Shown here: positions 1 through 8,852 of the stretch, piece by piece
How positions within the stretch are numbered: the stretch's first letter is position 1
How the letters are laid out: each line of letters opens with the position of its first letter
From: Breoghania sp. L-A4
GTDB taxonomy: Bacteria; Pseudomonadota; Alphaproteobacteria; Rhizobiales; Stappiaceae
Length of the DNA stretch: 64,000 nt
Reading direction: 5' to 3'
NCBI RefSeq assembly: GCF_003432385.1
Contig: NZ_CP031841.1
Coordinates: 2,147,579-2,211,578, forward strand
Position numbers and translations under genes: made by a program
Notes under the pieces: generated by a model
The model's input: only the letters and a program-made list of their open reading frames with translations
The model's database searches: none
What the model was told of the DNA's origin: nothing

Positions 1-291
1 CTGATCGCACACGCGGCCAAGACCCGGCCGCTGGGCGCGGGCTGCGTCATCGGCTCGGGCACCGTCTCCAACAAGCTCGACGGCGGGCCCGGCAAGACGA
101 TTGCCGAGGGCGGCGTCGGCTACTCCTGCATCGCCGAGAGGCGCACGGTGGAGACCATCGTCGAGGGCGCGCCGAAGACCCCCTTCATGACGTTCGGCGA
201 CCGCGTCCGCATCGAGATGAAGGACGATGATGGCGGGTCGATCTTCGGCGCGATCAGCCAGACCGTCACGCAATACGATCCGGCCGAGTAA
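1..291 (+). CDS. Fumarylacetoacetate hydrolase family protein, C-terminal part
   Basis: The last 96 codons of a gene that begins before the window. The visible protein has the typical end of the FAH fold: a G-S-G-T-V-S-N loop (residues 19-25 of the fragment), a conserved Y-S-C-I-A-E segment, and the motif T-P-F-M-T-F-G-D-R-V-R-I that closes the beta-roll in FAH, 2-hydroxyhepta-2,4-diene-1,7-dioate isomerase and related hydrolases. Members cleave C-C bonds in acylpyruvates formed after aromatic ring opening. It is followed after 72 bp by a metallo-hydrolase and then a flavin monooxygenase and DUF2783 gene, all on the same strand, which suits an aromatic catabolic role. The active-site half is outside the window, so the exact substrate cannot be judged. 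Confidence 0.85.
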   Translation: MIAHAAKTRPLGAGCVIGSGTVSNKLDGGPGKTIAEGGVGYSCIAERRTVETIVEGAPKTPFMTFGDRVRIEMKDDDGGSIFGAISQTVTQYDPAE

Positions 292-363
292 CTTCACGAC
301 GCTTTTTCAAGATACCTGTCGCGCGGGCGCGCCCGCTGCGAGGAAACGACAACGGAGACGACA

Positions 364-1314
364 ATGGCCAAGGAATTCGCGTCCGCAGGCGACATGGAAG
401 AGAAGGAAATCTCCTTCGGTGAAATCGCCCCGGGCTGCTACGCCTTCACCGCGCAGGGCGATCCGAACACCGGCATCATCGTCGGCGACGACAGCGTCAT
501 GGTGATCGACGCCCAGGCGACCCCGGTGATGGCGCAGAAGGTCATCGACCGCATCCGCACCGTCACCGACAAGCCGATCAAGCATGTGGTGCTGAGCCAC
601 TATCACGCGGTGCGCGTGCTCGGTGCTTCGGCCTATGGCGCAAGCGAGATCATCGCCTCCGATCTGACCCGCCGGATGATCGTCGAGCGCGGCCAGCAGG
701 ATTGGGACAGCGAATTCGGCCGGTTCCCGCGCCTGTTCCAGGCTGCCGACAGCATTCCCGGCCTGACCTGGCCAACGCAGACGTTCTCCTCCTCGATGAC
801 CCTCTGGCTGGGCAAGCGCGAGGTGAAGATCATGCACCTGGGCCGCGCGCACACCATGGGCGACATCGTCGTCTGGGTGCCGGACGCGGGCGTCATGTTC
901 TCCGGCGACATCGTCGAATACCACTCGGCGTGCTATTGCGGCGACGGGCATTTCGGCGACTGGCCGAAGACACTCGACCGCATCGCCGCCTTCGAGCCCA
1001 AGGCGCTGGTGCCGGGCCGCGGCGACGCGCTCGGCTCGCCCGAGATGGTCAATGAGGGCATTGCCCTGACCCGCGAGTTCCTCACCACGCTATACGGTTC
1101 GGTGTCCAAGTCCGCCGAGCAGGGCCGCACCCTGAAGGAAGCGTTTGATACCGTGCGCGAGCTGATGGCGCCGAAATTCGGCTCCTTCGCCATCCACGAG
1201 CATTGCCTGCCGTTCAACGTCGCCCGCGCCTACGACGAGGCCAAGGGGATGGATCATCCGCAGATCTGGACCGCCGAGCGCGACCGCGAGATGTGGAACG
1301 CGCTGCAGGGCTGA
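364..1314 (+). CDS. MBL-fold metallo-hydrolase
   Basis: A 316-residue metallo-beta-lactamase-fold hydrolase. The start at 364 is preceded by a GGAG ribosome site. The metal motif that is normally HxHxDH reads S-H-Y-H-A-V-R at about residues 78-84, so the two first histidines are present but the D-H pair is not. Later ligands appear to be kept: L-G-R-A-H-T-M-G-D (near residue 160) and the M-F-S-G-D-I-V segment. Proteins of this group are usually annotated as glyoxylase-like or SoxH-like hydrolases. No signal peptide is seen, so it is probably cytoplasmic. Its neighbours (FAH-family hydrolase upstream, FAD monooxygenase downstream) suggest hydrolysis of an intermediate in aromatic breakdown. 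The function is inferred from fold and context only. Confidence 0.85.
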   Translation: MAKEFASAGDMEEKEISFGEIAPGCYAFTAQGDPNTGIIVGDDSVMVIDAQATPVMAQKVIDRIRTVTDKPIKHVVLSHYHAVRVLGASAYGASEIIASDLTRRMIVERGQQDWDSEFGRFPRLFQAADSIPGLTWPTQTFSSSMTLWLGKREVKIMHLGRAHTMGDIVVWVPDAGVMFSGDIVEYHSACYCGDGHFGDWPKTLDRIAAFEPKALVPGRGDALGSPEMVNEGIALTREFLTTLYGSVSKSAEQGRTLKEAFDTVRELMAPKFGSFAIHEHCLPFNVARAYDEAKGMDHPQIWTAERDREMWNALQG

Positions 1315-1342
1315 GGGGCGTGAGGATCTCCGGGCAAGGGGC

Positions 1343-1476
1343 CCATCCTTCGCGACGACCGCGAAGGCGGCCTCCTCAGGATGAGGTTTTCGTGTTGATG
1401 GGCTGTGTAATGAAACACCTCGCACCTTGCAGGTCCTCATCCTGAGGAGCGCCATCTGGCGCGTCTCGAAGGATGG
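1343..1476. repeat. Pair of inverted rhizobial-type palindromic repeats
   Basis: Two related units in opposite orientation. The first (1343-1386) runs from a CCATCCTTCG end to a CCTCAGGATGAGG end; the second (1435-1476) runs from CCTCATCCTGAGGAGCG to TCTCGAAGGATGG. The ends match as reverse complements, so the two units can fold back on each other across the 48-bp spacer. This sequence class is widespread between genes in Hyphomicrobiales genomes. It lies between the metallo-hydrolase and the flavin monooxygenase and could act as a terminator or mRNA-stabilising hairpin. Confidence 0.75.
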
Positions 1477-1535
1477 GCGGCATGCGCCGGCCGCAGATCG
1501 CGAGAGCCTGAAACATGCGTTTGGGAGGACGCTGA

Positions 1536-3170
1536 ATGACTGTCGACACCGCCGGCATCGGGGCCGGTGAGCGCAAGACGCTGTATCAATTCGGCTATCG
1601 CCGATCCGCTGATCAGGACGCGGGCGCGCCCGCACGCCATCCGGTGGTGATCGTCGGCGCGGGGCCCGTGGGCATGAGTCTCGCCATCGATCTGGCGCAG
1701 CGCGGTCAGAAGGTGGTCATCGTGGATGACGCCGACCGCATCGGCGAGGGTTCGCGCGCCATCTGCTTCGCCAAGCGGACGCTGGAGATCTGGGATCGGC
1801 TCGGTGTCGGCAAGCCGATGGTCGAGACCGGCGTCACCTGGCGCGTGGGCAAGAATTTTCTGCGCGACAAGCTGGTCTATCAGTTCGACCTGCTGCCCGA
1901 GGACGGCCACAAGATGCCGGCCTTCATCAACCTGCAGCAATATTACGCGGAGCTGTTTCTCGTCGAACGCATCGCCGAGATACCGGACATCGACCTGCGC
2001 TGGCGCAACAAGGTGACAATGGTAGAGCAGCGCGGCGACCATGTGCGCGTGACGCTGGAGACGCCGGACGGTCCTTTTGAGCTCGATGCCGATTGGCTGA
2101 TTGCCTGCGACGGCGCCAAGTCGCCCCTGCGCGGCATGCTGGGCATCGCCTTCGACGGACAGGTGTTCGAGGACCGGTTTCTCATCGCCGATGTGAAGAT
2201 GACGGCCGACTTTCCTTCCGAGCGCTGGTTCTGGTTCGATCCGCCGTTCCACGCCGGTCAGTCGGCGCTGCTGCACAAACAGCCCGACGACATCTGGCGC
2301 ATCGATCTGCAGCTTGGCTGGGAGGCCGATCAGGTCGAGGAGCAGAAACCGGAAAACGTCGTGCCGCGCATCGAGCGCATGCTCGGGCACAGCAATTTTG
2401 AGCTGGAGTGGGTGTCGCTTTACACCTTCCAGTGCCGGCGGATCGCTGGGTTTGTGCACGACCGGGTGATCTTCGCGGGCGATTCCGCGCATCAGGTCTC
2501 GCCGTTTGGCGCGCGCGGCGCCAATTCCGGCGTGCAGGACGCCGAGAATCTGGCGTGGAAGCTGGATCTGGTGATCCGCGGGCAGGCCGCAAAGGCGCTG
2601 CTGGAAAGCTACGATCTGGAACGCTCGGCGGCGGCGGACGAGAACATCGCGCATTCCACCCGGTCGACCGATTTCATCGCGCCCAAGACGCCGATGGAAC
2701 GCCGCCTGCGCAACGCGGTGCTGGACCTGGCGGCCAAGACACCATTCGCCCGCGACATGGTCAACTCCGGCCGACTGTCCACACCCACGGTCTACCGTGA
2801 CACGCCCCTGAGCACACCGGACGCCAAGCCGTTCGCCGGCAGCGCGCGGCTTGGCGCTCCGGTGCCCGACTGTCCGATGACGACAGCCTCCGGTGACGCC
2901 GTGTGGCTGCTGCGGGCGCTCGGCCCCGGCTTCACCGTTCTGCACGTGGCGGGAGGCGAGGCGCCCGAACCCGTTCCCGGAGCGGCGTTGATCGTTGTCG
3001 GTCGAGACCTCATGGATGACGTTGCGGGGCATTTCGCCAAGCGCTATGACGCGACGCCGGGCGCGACCTATCTGATCCGCCCCGACCAGCACCTTGCCGC
3101 CCGGTTCCGGAGTTACGACCCGGACATGCTGGGCGCGGCCATGGCGCGGGCATGCGCCGCGGGCGCATGA
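1536..3170 (+). CDS. FAD-dependent aromatic monooxygenase (PheA/TfdB/MhpA type)
   Basis: A 544-residue flavoprotein hydroxylase. After a 30-residue leader it has the dinucleotide-binding motif V-I-V-G-A-G-P-V-G-M-S (residues 37-47), and near residue 310 the second FAD motif F-A-G-D-S-A-H-Q-V-S-P-F-G-A-R-G, which contacts the ribityl chain in class A flavin monooxygenases. The C-terminal 130 residues resemble the thioredoxin-like tail of phenol hydroxylase and 3-(3-hydroxyphenyl)propionate hydroxylase. The start has a strong GGAGG site 8 bases upstream. The enzyme should insert one oxygen atom into an aromatic ring using NAD(P)H. The DUF2783 gene follows after 31 bp. The actual ring substrate is unknown. 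Confidence 0.88.
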   Translation: MTVDTAGIGAGERKTLYQFGYRRSADQDAGAPARHPVVIVGAGPVGMSLAIDLAQRGQKVVIVDDADRIGEGSRAICFAKRTLEIWDRLGVGKPMVETGVTWRVGKNFLRDKLVYQFDLLPEDGHKMPAFINLQQYYAELFLVERIAEIPDIDLRWRNKVTMVEQRGDHVRVTLETPDGPFELDADWLIACDGAKSPLRGMLGIAFDGQVFEDRFLIADVKMTADFPSERWFWFDPPFHAGQSALLHKQPDDIWRIDLQLGWEADQVEEQKPENVVPRIERMLGHSNFELEWVSLYTFQCRRIAGFVHDRVIFAGDSAHQVSPFGARGANSGVQDAENLAWKLDLVIRGQAAKALLESYDLERSAAADENIAHSTRSTDFIAPKTPMERRLRNAVLDLAAKTPFARDMVNSGRLSTPTVYRDTPLSTPDAKPFAGSARLGAPVPDCPMTTASGDAVWLLRALGPGFTVLHVAGGEAPEPVPGAALIVVGRDLMDDVAGHFAKRYDATPGATYLIRPDQHLAARFRSYDPDMLGAAMARACAAGA

Positions 3171-3201
3171 CCAGGCGCGACACACACGCAGGAGCCATTC
3201 G

Positions 3202-3396
3202 ATGGCGGACTTGATCACGACCTCCCAGCTGGCCGAGCCAGATGCGCTCTACAACGCGCTGGTCGACGCCCATCGCGGTCTCGACGATGAGCAGAGCGCC
3301 GAACTCAACGCCAAGCTGGTGCTGTTGCTGGCCAACCACATTGGCGAGCCGAACGTCCTGGCGCAGGCCATCGCACTCGCAAAGCGTGCGGACTGA
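3202..3396 (+). CDS. DUF2783 domain protein
   Basis: A 64-residue protein with a GGAG site 8 bases before its ATG. The sequence is almost wholly helical, with the segment Y-N-A-L-V-D-A-H-R-G-L near residue 17 and a conserved N-A-K-L-V-L-L-L-A-N-H-I-G core that I recognise as DUF2783. Small proteins of this family are typically encoded directly after FAD-binding aromatic hydroxylases, as here (31-bp gap). This suggests a helper or subunit role for the preceding monooxygenase, but no biochemical function is established. The stop codon lies 32 bp from the end of the opposing GFA-family gene. Confidence 0.8.
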   Translation: MADLITTSQLAEPDALYNALVDAHRGLDDEQSAELNAKLVLLLANHIGEPNVLAQAIALAKRAD

Positions 3397-3428
3397 CACA
3401 GGCCCGGACCGCCTCGCCCGCGGTTGGC

Positions 3429-3884
3429 CTATTCGGCCGCCGCGAATTCCGCAAAAAGCTTCTGCATCTCCTCCATGGGCGGAAACCCCTCGAAGTGATG
3501 CCGCGCCGGCGTTTGCGCCCAGGCGTGCTTCTCGCGGGTCATGGTCTCGATGAAGGGCGAGAACCATGCATGATCGTCAAACAGGCTCGGGCGGACATTG
3601 ACGAAAGCATCCAGGCCTTCGATCCGTGTGAACATCCAACTCATGCAGTCGGGACAGAAATGATGGTGCAACTGGGGACCCTTCAGCCCGCCGATCACCG
3701 TGTCGCCTTTTGTCACGGAAAATGCATCGCCGGGAATCATGGCGGTCAGGGAGAAGGCGCTGCCGCTCATTTTCTGACAGCCGGTGCAATGACATGCCGC
3801 GGTCATCAGCGGCGGCGCGCTGATCTCGACAGTCACGCCACCGCATCGGCATGCGCCCGCTAGCGGCAGTTTCGACGGTTTCAT
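3429..3884 (-). CDS. GFA (glutathione-dependent formaldehyde-activating) family protein
   Basis: A 151-residue zinc-binding protein of the GFA/CENP-V fold. Cysteine sets are visible at G-A-C-R-C-G-G (about residue 12), A-C-H-C-T-G-C-Q-K (about 33) and H-F-C-P-D-C-M-S-W (about 72), matching the structural and catalytic zinc ligands of the family. I chose the ATG at 3884 because an AGGAG site lies just upstream; a longer reading frame to 3959 adds 25 residues with no family similarity. The gene is convergent with the DUF2783 gene. Most family members have no proven formaldehyde activity, so the family name should not be taken as a function. A second GFA gene lies at 8281. Confidence 0.85.
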   Translation of the reverse strand: MKPSKLPLAGACRCGGVTVEISAPPLMTAACHCTGCQKMSGSAFSLTAMIPGDAFSVTKGDTVIGGLKGPQLHHHFCPDCMSWMFTRIEGLDAFVNVRPSLFDDHAWFSPFIETMTREKHAWAQTPARHHFEGFPPMEEMQKLFAEFAAAE

Positions 3885-3959
3885 GTCCCGGTCTCCTGTG
3901 AACGCTCCGTATGTCCTAGAGTATCGGTCAGAATCGTCAAGAACATGGAAGGCGCACAC

Positions 3960-4523
3960 ATGTCAGAGGGGCTCATGAAACGGCTGGCGGTTGGTGGCGG
4001 CGTGGTCGCCGTCGCGTTGCTGGGCGCCTTCTTCCTCGTGCGGCGGCGCTTCGCCGAGCTGAGCGGCGGTCTTCCAAGTTTCGATGCGCGCCCGGGCGGC
4101 TATTCGCTGGGCGAGGCGCAGTCGCTGTTGTCCGCGCTCGGATCCGACGGCATTGCCTATTACGCCCACGTGCAGCTGCCGCTCGATCTGATCTTTCCGC
4201 TGGCCTATGCGCTGGCCCTGGGATTCGGCACGATCCTGCTGATGCGCGGCGCGGCGCGCAGCGAGAACCGCGTGGCGGTGACGCTGCGCTCGGTCATCTA
4301 CGCGGCGCCGTTTCTCGCCGCCATTTTCGACTACTGGGAGAACTGGCTGGTCTGGCGCATGCTGGACGCCGGCGCGCGGGACGTCACCAAGGTGCTGGTG
4401 GACGAGGCAAGCCGCACGACGACCTACAAATGGGTGTTCCTCACCATCGCGCTCGCCGGCTTTTTCCTCGCCGGACTTCGCGTTCTGCTCAGCTCCCGGC
4501 GCGGCGCGAAGAGACGCTCCTGA
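3960..4523 (+). CDS. Small integral membrane protein, unknown function
   Basis: A 187-residue protein that I do not recognise. Four hydrophobic stretches are clear: near residues 9-27 (G-G-G-V-V-A-V-A-L-L-G-A-F-F-L), 80-98, 115-130 and 160-180. A charged tail R-R-G-A-K-R-R-S ends the protein. The segment I-F-D-Y-W-E-N-W between helices 3 and 4 is unusually rich in aromatic and acidic residues and may be functional. The ATG at 3960 has a GGAAGG site at 3947; an ATG at 3945 is possible and adds five residues. It diverges from the GFA gene with a 75-bp gap, which must hold both promoters. Confidence 0.75.
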   Translation: MSEGLMKRLAVGGGVVAVALLGAFFLVRRRFAELSGGLPSFDARPGGYSLGEAQSLLSALGSDGIAYYAHVQLPLDLIFPLAYALALGFGTILLMRGAARSENRVAVTLRSVIYAAPFLAAIFDYWENWLVWRMLDAGARDVTKVLVDEASRTTTYKWVFLTIALAGFFLAGLRVLLSSRRGAKRRS

Positions 4524-4676
4524 CCTGAGTGCCGGACAGGGGCGGCGCCTTGTTATGGAACCTAACACGCACGGAAGCTTGGCTGGGGTGCGACGCGCCG
4601 GCCCTTGGTCGACGGCCCTCTGGCGAAGGCGGCTCCGCCCCCTACATCAGCAGCATCGAACAAGGGATTCAAACAT

Positions 4677-5207
4677 ATGCAACATTCACCCGCGCGGCTG
4701 TTCATTGCGGCGCTTGCGCTGACCCTGATGACCGCCTGGTCCGGTCAGGCGGCGCTGGCCGCCGAACAGCCGGAGCTCATCTTCAAGCGCTCGACCGTGT
4801 GGAAGTTCCTCACGCCGGACCACAAGCTGGCCACCTACGCCATCGACGATCCGCTGGTCGAGGGCGTGTCGTGCCATTTCACCGTTCCTGAAAAGGGCGG
4901 CATCTCGGGCTGGCTCGGCGTCGCGGAAGAGGTGTCCGACATTTCACTGGCCTGCCGCCAGGTCGGTCCTGTTTCGTTCAAGGAGAAGTTCGAGCAGGGC
5001 GACAACATGTTCAGCCAGCGCCGCTCGCTGATTTTCAAGAAGATGCAGATCGTGCGCGGCTGTGACGCCAAGCGCAACACGCTGGTCTATGTGGTTTATT
5101 CGGACAAGCTGATCGAGGGCTCGCCGAAGAATTCCACCTCGACGGTGCCGATCATGCCCTGGGGCACCATCGAGCCGCCGCGCTGCGCCGACTGGATCGA
5201 CGAATAG
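4677..5207 (+). CDS. creA: CreA family protein (exported)
   Basis: A 176-residue protein with a classical signal peptide: R-L-F-I-A-A-L-A-L-T-L-M-T-A-W near the start and a probable cleavage after A-A-L-A-A (about residue 26). The mature part carries the CreA hallmarks F-K-R-S-T-V-W-K-F-L-T-P-D-H-K, the C-H-F-T-V segment, and a second conserved block S-L-I-F-K-K-M-Q-I-V-R-G-C-D. CreA proteins are periplasmic and of unknown function despite the E. coli locus name. I chose the ATG at 4677 because it directly starts the signal peptide; an upstream in-frame ATG at 4605 would add 24 residues that break the signal. Confidence 0.85.
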   Translation: MQHSPARLFIAALALTLMTAWSGQAALAAEQPELIFKRSTVWKFLTPDHKLATYAIDDPLVEGVSCHFTVPEKGGISGWLGVAEEVSDISLACRQVGPVSFKEKFEQGDNMFSQRRSLIFKKMQIVRGCDAKRNTLVYVVYSDKLIEGSPKNSTSTVPIMPWGTIEPPRCADWIDE

Positions 5208-5365
5208 GGCCAAGCGGCAATGGCGCCGTCCGCCACGGGTTCCATGGGAGGCGCGCGCCCTTGAATCGGTTTCTCAACACGTTGAATCGATCTGCCAGGC
5301 AGGGGACTCATGCCGTTGATTGCGGGAGGCTTTTCTACGTAGTTTCCGCAAGGTCACTTCAGCCA

Positions 5366-5736
5366 TCAGATGGACGGTGGGCAGAAGTGCCGCATGAGCA
5401 CGTCCATGATGTCGCGGGTGAGGGCGCTGTCGCGGCGATAATAGATTGTTGTCCCCTTGCGCCGTGTCCGCACGATCCCCGGGCGCGCAGCAGCGACAGT
5501 TGTTGCGAGACCGTTGGCATGCGCATGCCGGTCCGCTCCGCGAGTTCGCCAACGGAGACTTCGTCATCGGCGACGTGGCACAGCAGGTGCAACCGGACGG
5601 GGGAGGCGAGGAGTTTGATGAACGCGGCCGCCGCCTCGGACTGACGCGCCAGATCGCGTTTTGCGGAGAATGACGGCGCGGACGTGGCAAGGCTTTCGCA
5701 GGTCTCGGCGTTCGTGACGACGGGTGTCCTTGCCAT
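5366..5736 (-). CDS. ArsR-family transcriptional regulator, frameshifted
   Basis: A winged-helix repressor-type protein, 123 residues if one missing base is restored. The first 85 residues are normal: F-I-K-L-L-A-S-P-V-R-L-H-L-L and the recognition helix R-M-P-T-V-S-Q-Q-L-S-L-L-R. At about 5475-5483 the frame slips in a run of four C on the plus strand (G on the coding strand). The shifted frame then reads R-T-R-R-K-G-T-T-I-Y-Y-R, the wing of this family, and stops at 5366. Without correction the protein ends in a meaningless tail at 5359. No metal-binding cysteine motif is seen in the DNA-binding core. Its target is not obvious; the gene stands alone and is convergent with creA. Confidence 0.75.
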
Positions 5737-6276
5737 GACAACTCACATTGCGTCCACCGTGCCGCCGGCAGGTGTCGCGGCGAGCGACGCCGCGCGACAT
5801 CCCGCGTTCCGCGGGGATCATTCCTCTGACAGTTCAAAGACATGTCGATTGGATCGGTCCGGCACCCGCTCCACGGAAGTCTCGACCGCCGATCGCTGAC
5901 CATTCTGCGCCTTGGGGTGAGAAAATCAATATCGTCACAAGGAGGCGGCCGCTTGCAGGGTGCCTGAAGGACCGGAATTTCACGGCGTCGCAGTCGCCGC
6001 GCCCGGGACGCCGCAAACGATGGTTTCTGCGCATTTTGCGGACGGCGTTCTTGACGACTCCCGCGATATTGGCCTAAACCGGCGGTCATGATCACGGTCA
6101 CGCGCGCTTTTGTCATTCTGGGCGAGATTATTTGCTGTTAGGGCGCTTGTCCTGCGGGCCTTCCGGCCTGCGCGACGGGGATCTGCTCTAGCAACATCGC
6201 CGACCGTGGCCGTTTCCTCCTGCCTGACATCGCAAGACGAACGCCCCGGCCGGCGCCGAGGAACGGGGCTTTCTTA
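5737..6276. other. Intergenic region before cysS
   Basis: About 540 bp with no gene I can support. Reading frames present here are short, arginine-rich and without family similarity. It separates the ArsR gene from cysS and must contain both promoters. A G/C-rich hairpin lies at its right end (see 6242-6275). Confidence 0.6.
6242..6275 (+). terminator. Possible hairpin just upstream of cysS
   Basis: Six-base arms GCCCCG (6243-6248) and CGGGGC (6264-6269) followed by TTTCTT. It resembles a weak intrinsic terminator and lies directly against the cysS start codon, so it could also mask or shape the ribosome site. No antiterminator partner was recognised. Confidence 0.3.
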
Positions 6277-7701
6277 ATGGAATTGCGGATTTTCAACACG
6301 CTGAAGCGCGAGAAGGAAGTTTTCTCGCCGATCGATCCCGGCAACGTGCGCATGTATGTCTGCGGCCCGACGGTCTATGACTACGCGCACATCGGCAACG
6401 CGCGCCCGGTCGTCGTCTTCGACGTGCTGTACCGCTTGCTGCGTCATCTCTACGGGCCGGATCACGTCACCTACGTGCGCAACATCACCGACGTCGACGA
6501 CAAGATCAACGCGCGCGCGGCCGCCGAGGGTGTTTCGATCCGCGAACTGACCGAGAAGACCGCGGCCCAGTATCATGCCGACATGCATGCGCTCGGCGCC
6601 CTCGATCCCGACATCGAGCCGCGCGCCACGGAGCACATCGGCGAGATGAAGGCGATGATCGAGACGCTGGTCGCCAAGGGCCATGCCTATGTCGCCGAGG
6701 GCCATGTGCTGTTCGATGTGCCCTCGATGAAGGCGTATGGCGGACTGTCCCGACGCACGCTGGAGGACATGGAGGCCGGCGCGCGCGTCGAGGTCGCGCC
6801 CTACAAGAAGGATGCGATGGACTTCGTGCTGTGGAAGCCCTCCAAGTCCGGCGAGCCGTCCTGGCCCAGCCCCTGCGGCATCGCGGCCGAAGGCCGTCCG
6901 GGCTGGCACATCGAGTGCTCGGCCATGGCGAAAAAACATCTCGGCGAGACGTTTGACATCCATGGCGGCGGCATCGATCTGACCTTCCCGCACCATGAGA
7001 ACGAGATCGCCCAGTCGCGCTGCGCGCATGACACGGCGATCATGGCCAAATACTGGATGCACAACGGCTTCCTCCAGGTGGAAGGCGAGAAGATGTCGAA
7101 ATCGCTCGGCAACTTCATCACCGTGCATGAGCTGCTGGAGACGGACAAGGTCGGCGGGCGCCGCTGGCCGGGTCTGGCTGTGCGTCTCGTCATGCTGACC
7201 ACGCATTACCGCCAGCCGATCGATTTCACCGAACACGCGCTCGTCGAGGCGGAGAAGCTGATCGGACGCTGGGCCGAGCTGATCGCCCGGCACCAGATTG
7301 TCGCCACGCTCGACGCAGCGCCGCCCTTGGAGTTGGCCGAGGCGTTGTGCGATGATCTCAACACGCCGCGCGCGCTCGCAGCGCTTCACGCCTATGCGCG
7401 CGAGGCCCGCTCCGGCGACGCCGCCGCGGCTCAGAAACTGGTCGATGCCGCCACATTCCTCGGTCTCGATCCCGCCCAGTGGCACAGCAAACAACAAGAA
7501 GTGGACATGGCTGCCATGGCAGACCCCGAATTGGCCGCGAAGGTCGAAGAACTCATTGCGGCGCGCATCGCGGCGCGTGGCGCCAAGAACTGGTCGGAAG
7601 CCGACCGCATCCGCGATGAACTCGTCGCCATGGGCATCGTCCTGATGGACGCCAAGAACCCTTCGACCGGCGAGTTGGAGACGAGCTGGGAGCTGAAGTA
7701 A
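6277..7701 (+). CDS. cysS: Cysteinyl-tRNA synthetase
   Basis: A 474-residue class I aminoacyl-tRNA synthetase that charges tRNA-Cys with cysteine in the cytoplasm. The HIGH signature appears as Y-A-H-I-G-N-A-R-P near residue 38 and the KMSKS loop as [10 protein letters not shown] near residue 270. Zinc ligands that select cysteine are present: Y-V-C-G-P-T (about residue 28), H-I-E-C-S-A-M (about 214) and the H-H-E-N-E-I-A-Q segment (about 239). Length fits the bacterial family. The N-terminus M-E-L-R-I-F-N-T-L is typical, so the start is accepted although no strong ribosome site is seen and a hairpin lies right before it. Confidence 0.97.
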   Translation: MELRIFNTLKREKEVFSPIDPGNVRMYVCGPTVYDYAHIGNARPVVVFDVLYRLLRHLYGPDHVTYVRNITDVDDKINARAAAEGVSIRELTEKTAAQYHADMHALGALDPDIEPRATEHIGEMKAMIETLVAKGHAYVAEGHVLFDVPSMKAYGGLSRRTLEDMEAGARVEVAPYKKDAMDFVLWKPSKSGEPSWPSPCGIAAEGRPGWHIECSAMAKKHLGETFDIHGGGIDLTFPHHENEIAQSRCAHDTAIMAKYWMHNGFLQVEGEKMSKSLGNFITVHELLETDKVGGRRWPGLAVRLVMLTTHYRQPIDFTEHALVEAEKLIGRWAELIARHQIVATLDAAPPLELAEALCDDLNTPRALAALHAYAREARSGDAAAAQKLVDAATFLGLDPAQWHSKQQEVDMAAMADPELAAKVEELIAARIAARGAKNWSEADRIRDELVAMGIVLMDAKNPSTGELETSWELK

Positions 7702-7878
7702 CCCCCTCTGTCGGCTGCGCCGACATCTCCCCGCAAGGGGGAGAGGGGCGCAGCGGATGGATTTTGCGATCTCGGCCGGACGGTCCGCCGGCGAGAGATT
7801 GCTGAATTGAAAAGGGCCGAGCCGCTTCTCCTCTCCCCCTTGCGGGGGAGATGTCCCCGGAAGGGGACAGAGGGGGGG
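7702..7878. repeat. Pair of inverted intergenic repeats after cysS
   Basis: Unit one (7702-7747) reads from CCCCCTCTGTCGGCTGC to CAAGGGGGAGAGG. Unit two (7828-7878) is a related copy in inverse orientation, from CTCCTCTCCCCCTTGCGGGGG to GGACAGAGGGG. Each unit has internal G/C palindromes. This type is a well-spread rhizobial intergenic repeat and often sits, as here, between a gene end and a DUF559 gene. Confidence 0.75.
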
Positions 7879-7913
7879 AAGGCGGCGAAACGTGACTGAC
7901 CGGGGAGGGATCG

Positions 7914-8288
7914 GTGGCCGGTGCCGGAACGCCGCCGTCACTGCGCGCGAACGCCAGGCGATTGCGCCAGGATATGACGGATGCGGAGCGAAAGCTTTGG
8001 AACGTTCTGCGGGCGCACCGGCTCGGCGGTATCGGGTTTCGGCGGCAGATGCCGGTTGGTCGCTACATTGTTGATTTCGCGGCGCCGACGCATCGACTGG
8101 TGATCGAACTGGATGGATCCCAGCACGCGGAAGAGGCCAATGCGGCGCGCGACGGCGTGCGCGATGCCTGGTTTGAAGCCGCGGGCTGGCGGGTGATCAG
8201 GTTCTGGAATGGCGAGGTCATGAACAACCTCGATGGTGTATGCGAAACGATCTGGATTGAGGCGAAGCGTGGAGGCGGCGATGGCTGA
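7914..8288 (+). CDS. DUF559 domain protein (Vsr/PD-(D/E)XK-like nuclease fold)
   Basis: A 124-residue protein beginning at a GTG with a GGGAGGG site 4 bases before it. It has the DUF559 pattern: L-R-R-D-M-T-D-A-E-type N-terminus (here R-L-R-Q-D-M-T-D-A-E-R-K-L-W), G-F-R-R-Q-M-P-V-G-R-Y-I-V-D-F, then V-I-E-L-D-G-S-Q-H near residue 63 and R-V-I-R-F-W-N near residue 93. The D-F ... E-L-D-G arrangement matches a very-short-patch-repair-like nuclease core. Activity of these proteins is unproven. Its end overlaps the following GFA gene by 8 bp, so the two are probably co-transcribed. It lies next to a dispersed repeat, as these genes often do. Confidence 0.85.
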   Translation: MAGAGTPPSLRANARRLRQDMTDAERKLWNVLRAHRLGGIGFRRQMPVGRYIVDFAAPTHRLVIELDGSQHAEEANAARDGVRDAWFEAAGWRVIRFWNGEVMNNLDGVCETIWIEAKRGGGDG

Positions 8289-8786
8289 GACTGACATGAC
8301 GGAACGCCACACGGGCGGGTGCCAATGCGGCGCGGTGCGCTTTGCGGTGAGCGGTGAACTCGGCCATGCCAGCATCTGTCACTGCCGCATGTGCCAGAAA
8401 GCCTTCGGCGCCTTCTATGCGCCGCTGGTGGCGGTCGGCGATGCGACGCTCGAATGGACGCGCGGCGCGCCGGCGACCTTCCAGAGCTCCAATCTGGTGA
8501 AGCGCGGCTTTTGCAGCCAATGCGGCACCCCGCTGACCTACGACGCGCCCGTGGGGGCGTGGCGCTGGCGATCGGCGCCTTCGATCATCCCGAACGGATC
8601 AGGCCGAGCATCCAGTACGGCATGGAAGGGCGCATGCCCTGGCTGTCCGAGCTCGACGGCTTGCCGTCGCACCGCACGGAGGATGAACCGGACGAGGCCA
8701 CCCAGGAGTTCCTGAGCAGGCTGAAATCGTTTCAGCATCCCGATTTTGATACCGCCGAATGGCCGCCGAGAGACGGACTTGACTGA
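8281..8786 (+). CDS. GFA family protein, frameshifted
   Basis: A zinc-binding GFA-fold protein of 168 residues if one base is restored near 8548-8558. The first frame gives G-C-Q-C-G-A-V-R-F, I-C-H-C-R-M-C-Q-K and F-C-S-Q-C-G-T-P, the three cysteine groups of the family. It then slips just before a run of G at 8553. The second frame continues sensibly with V-A-L-A-I-G-A-F-D-H-P and ends in E-W-P-P-R-D-G-L-D at 8786. The ATG at 8281 overlaps the end of the DUF559 gene. This is a different subfamily from the GFA gene at 3429 and closer to the 'aldehyde-activating' type. The break is probably a consensus error. Confidence 0.8.
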
Positions 8787-8852
8787 CGCCGCGAAGGCGG
8801 TGCCGGTCTGAGAGGAAACAGATGCCGTCTCGGGCGGCGAAGGAATGCGCTG

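Noticed and set aside
6130-6276. Possible riboswitch or T-box upstream of cysS
   Set aside because: T-boxes are not expected in alphaproteobacteria, no T-box core sequence or specifier loop is visible, and only a short G/C hairpin is present.
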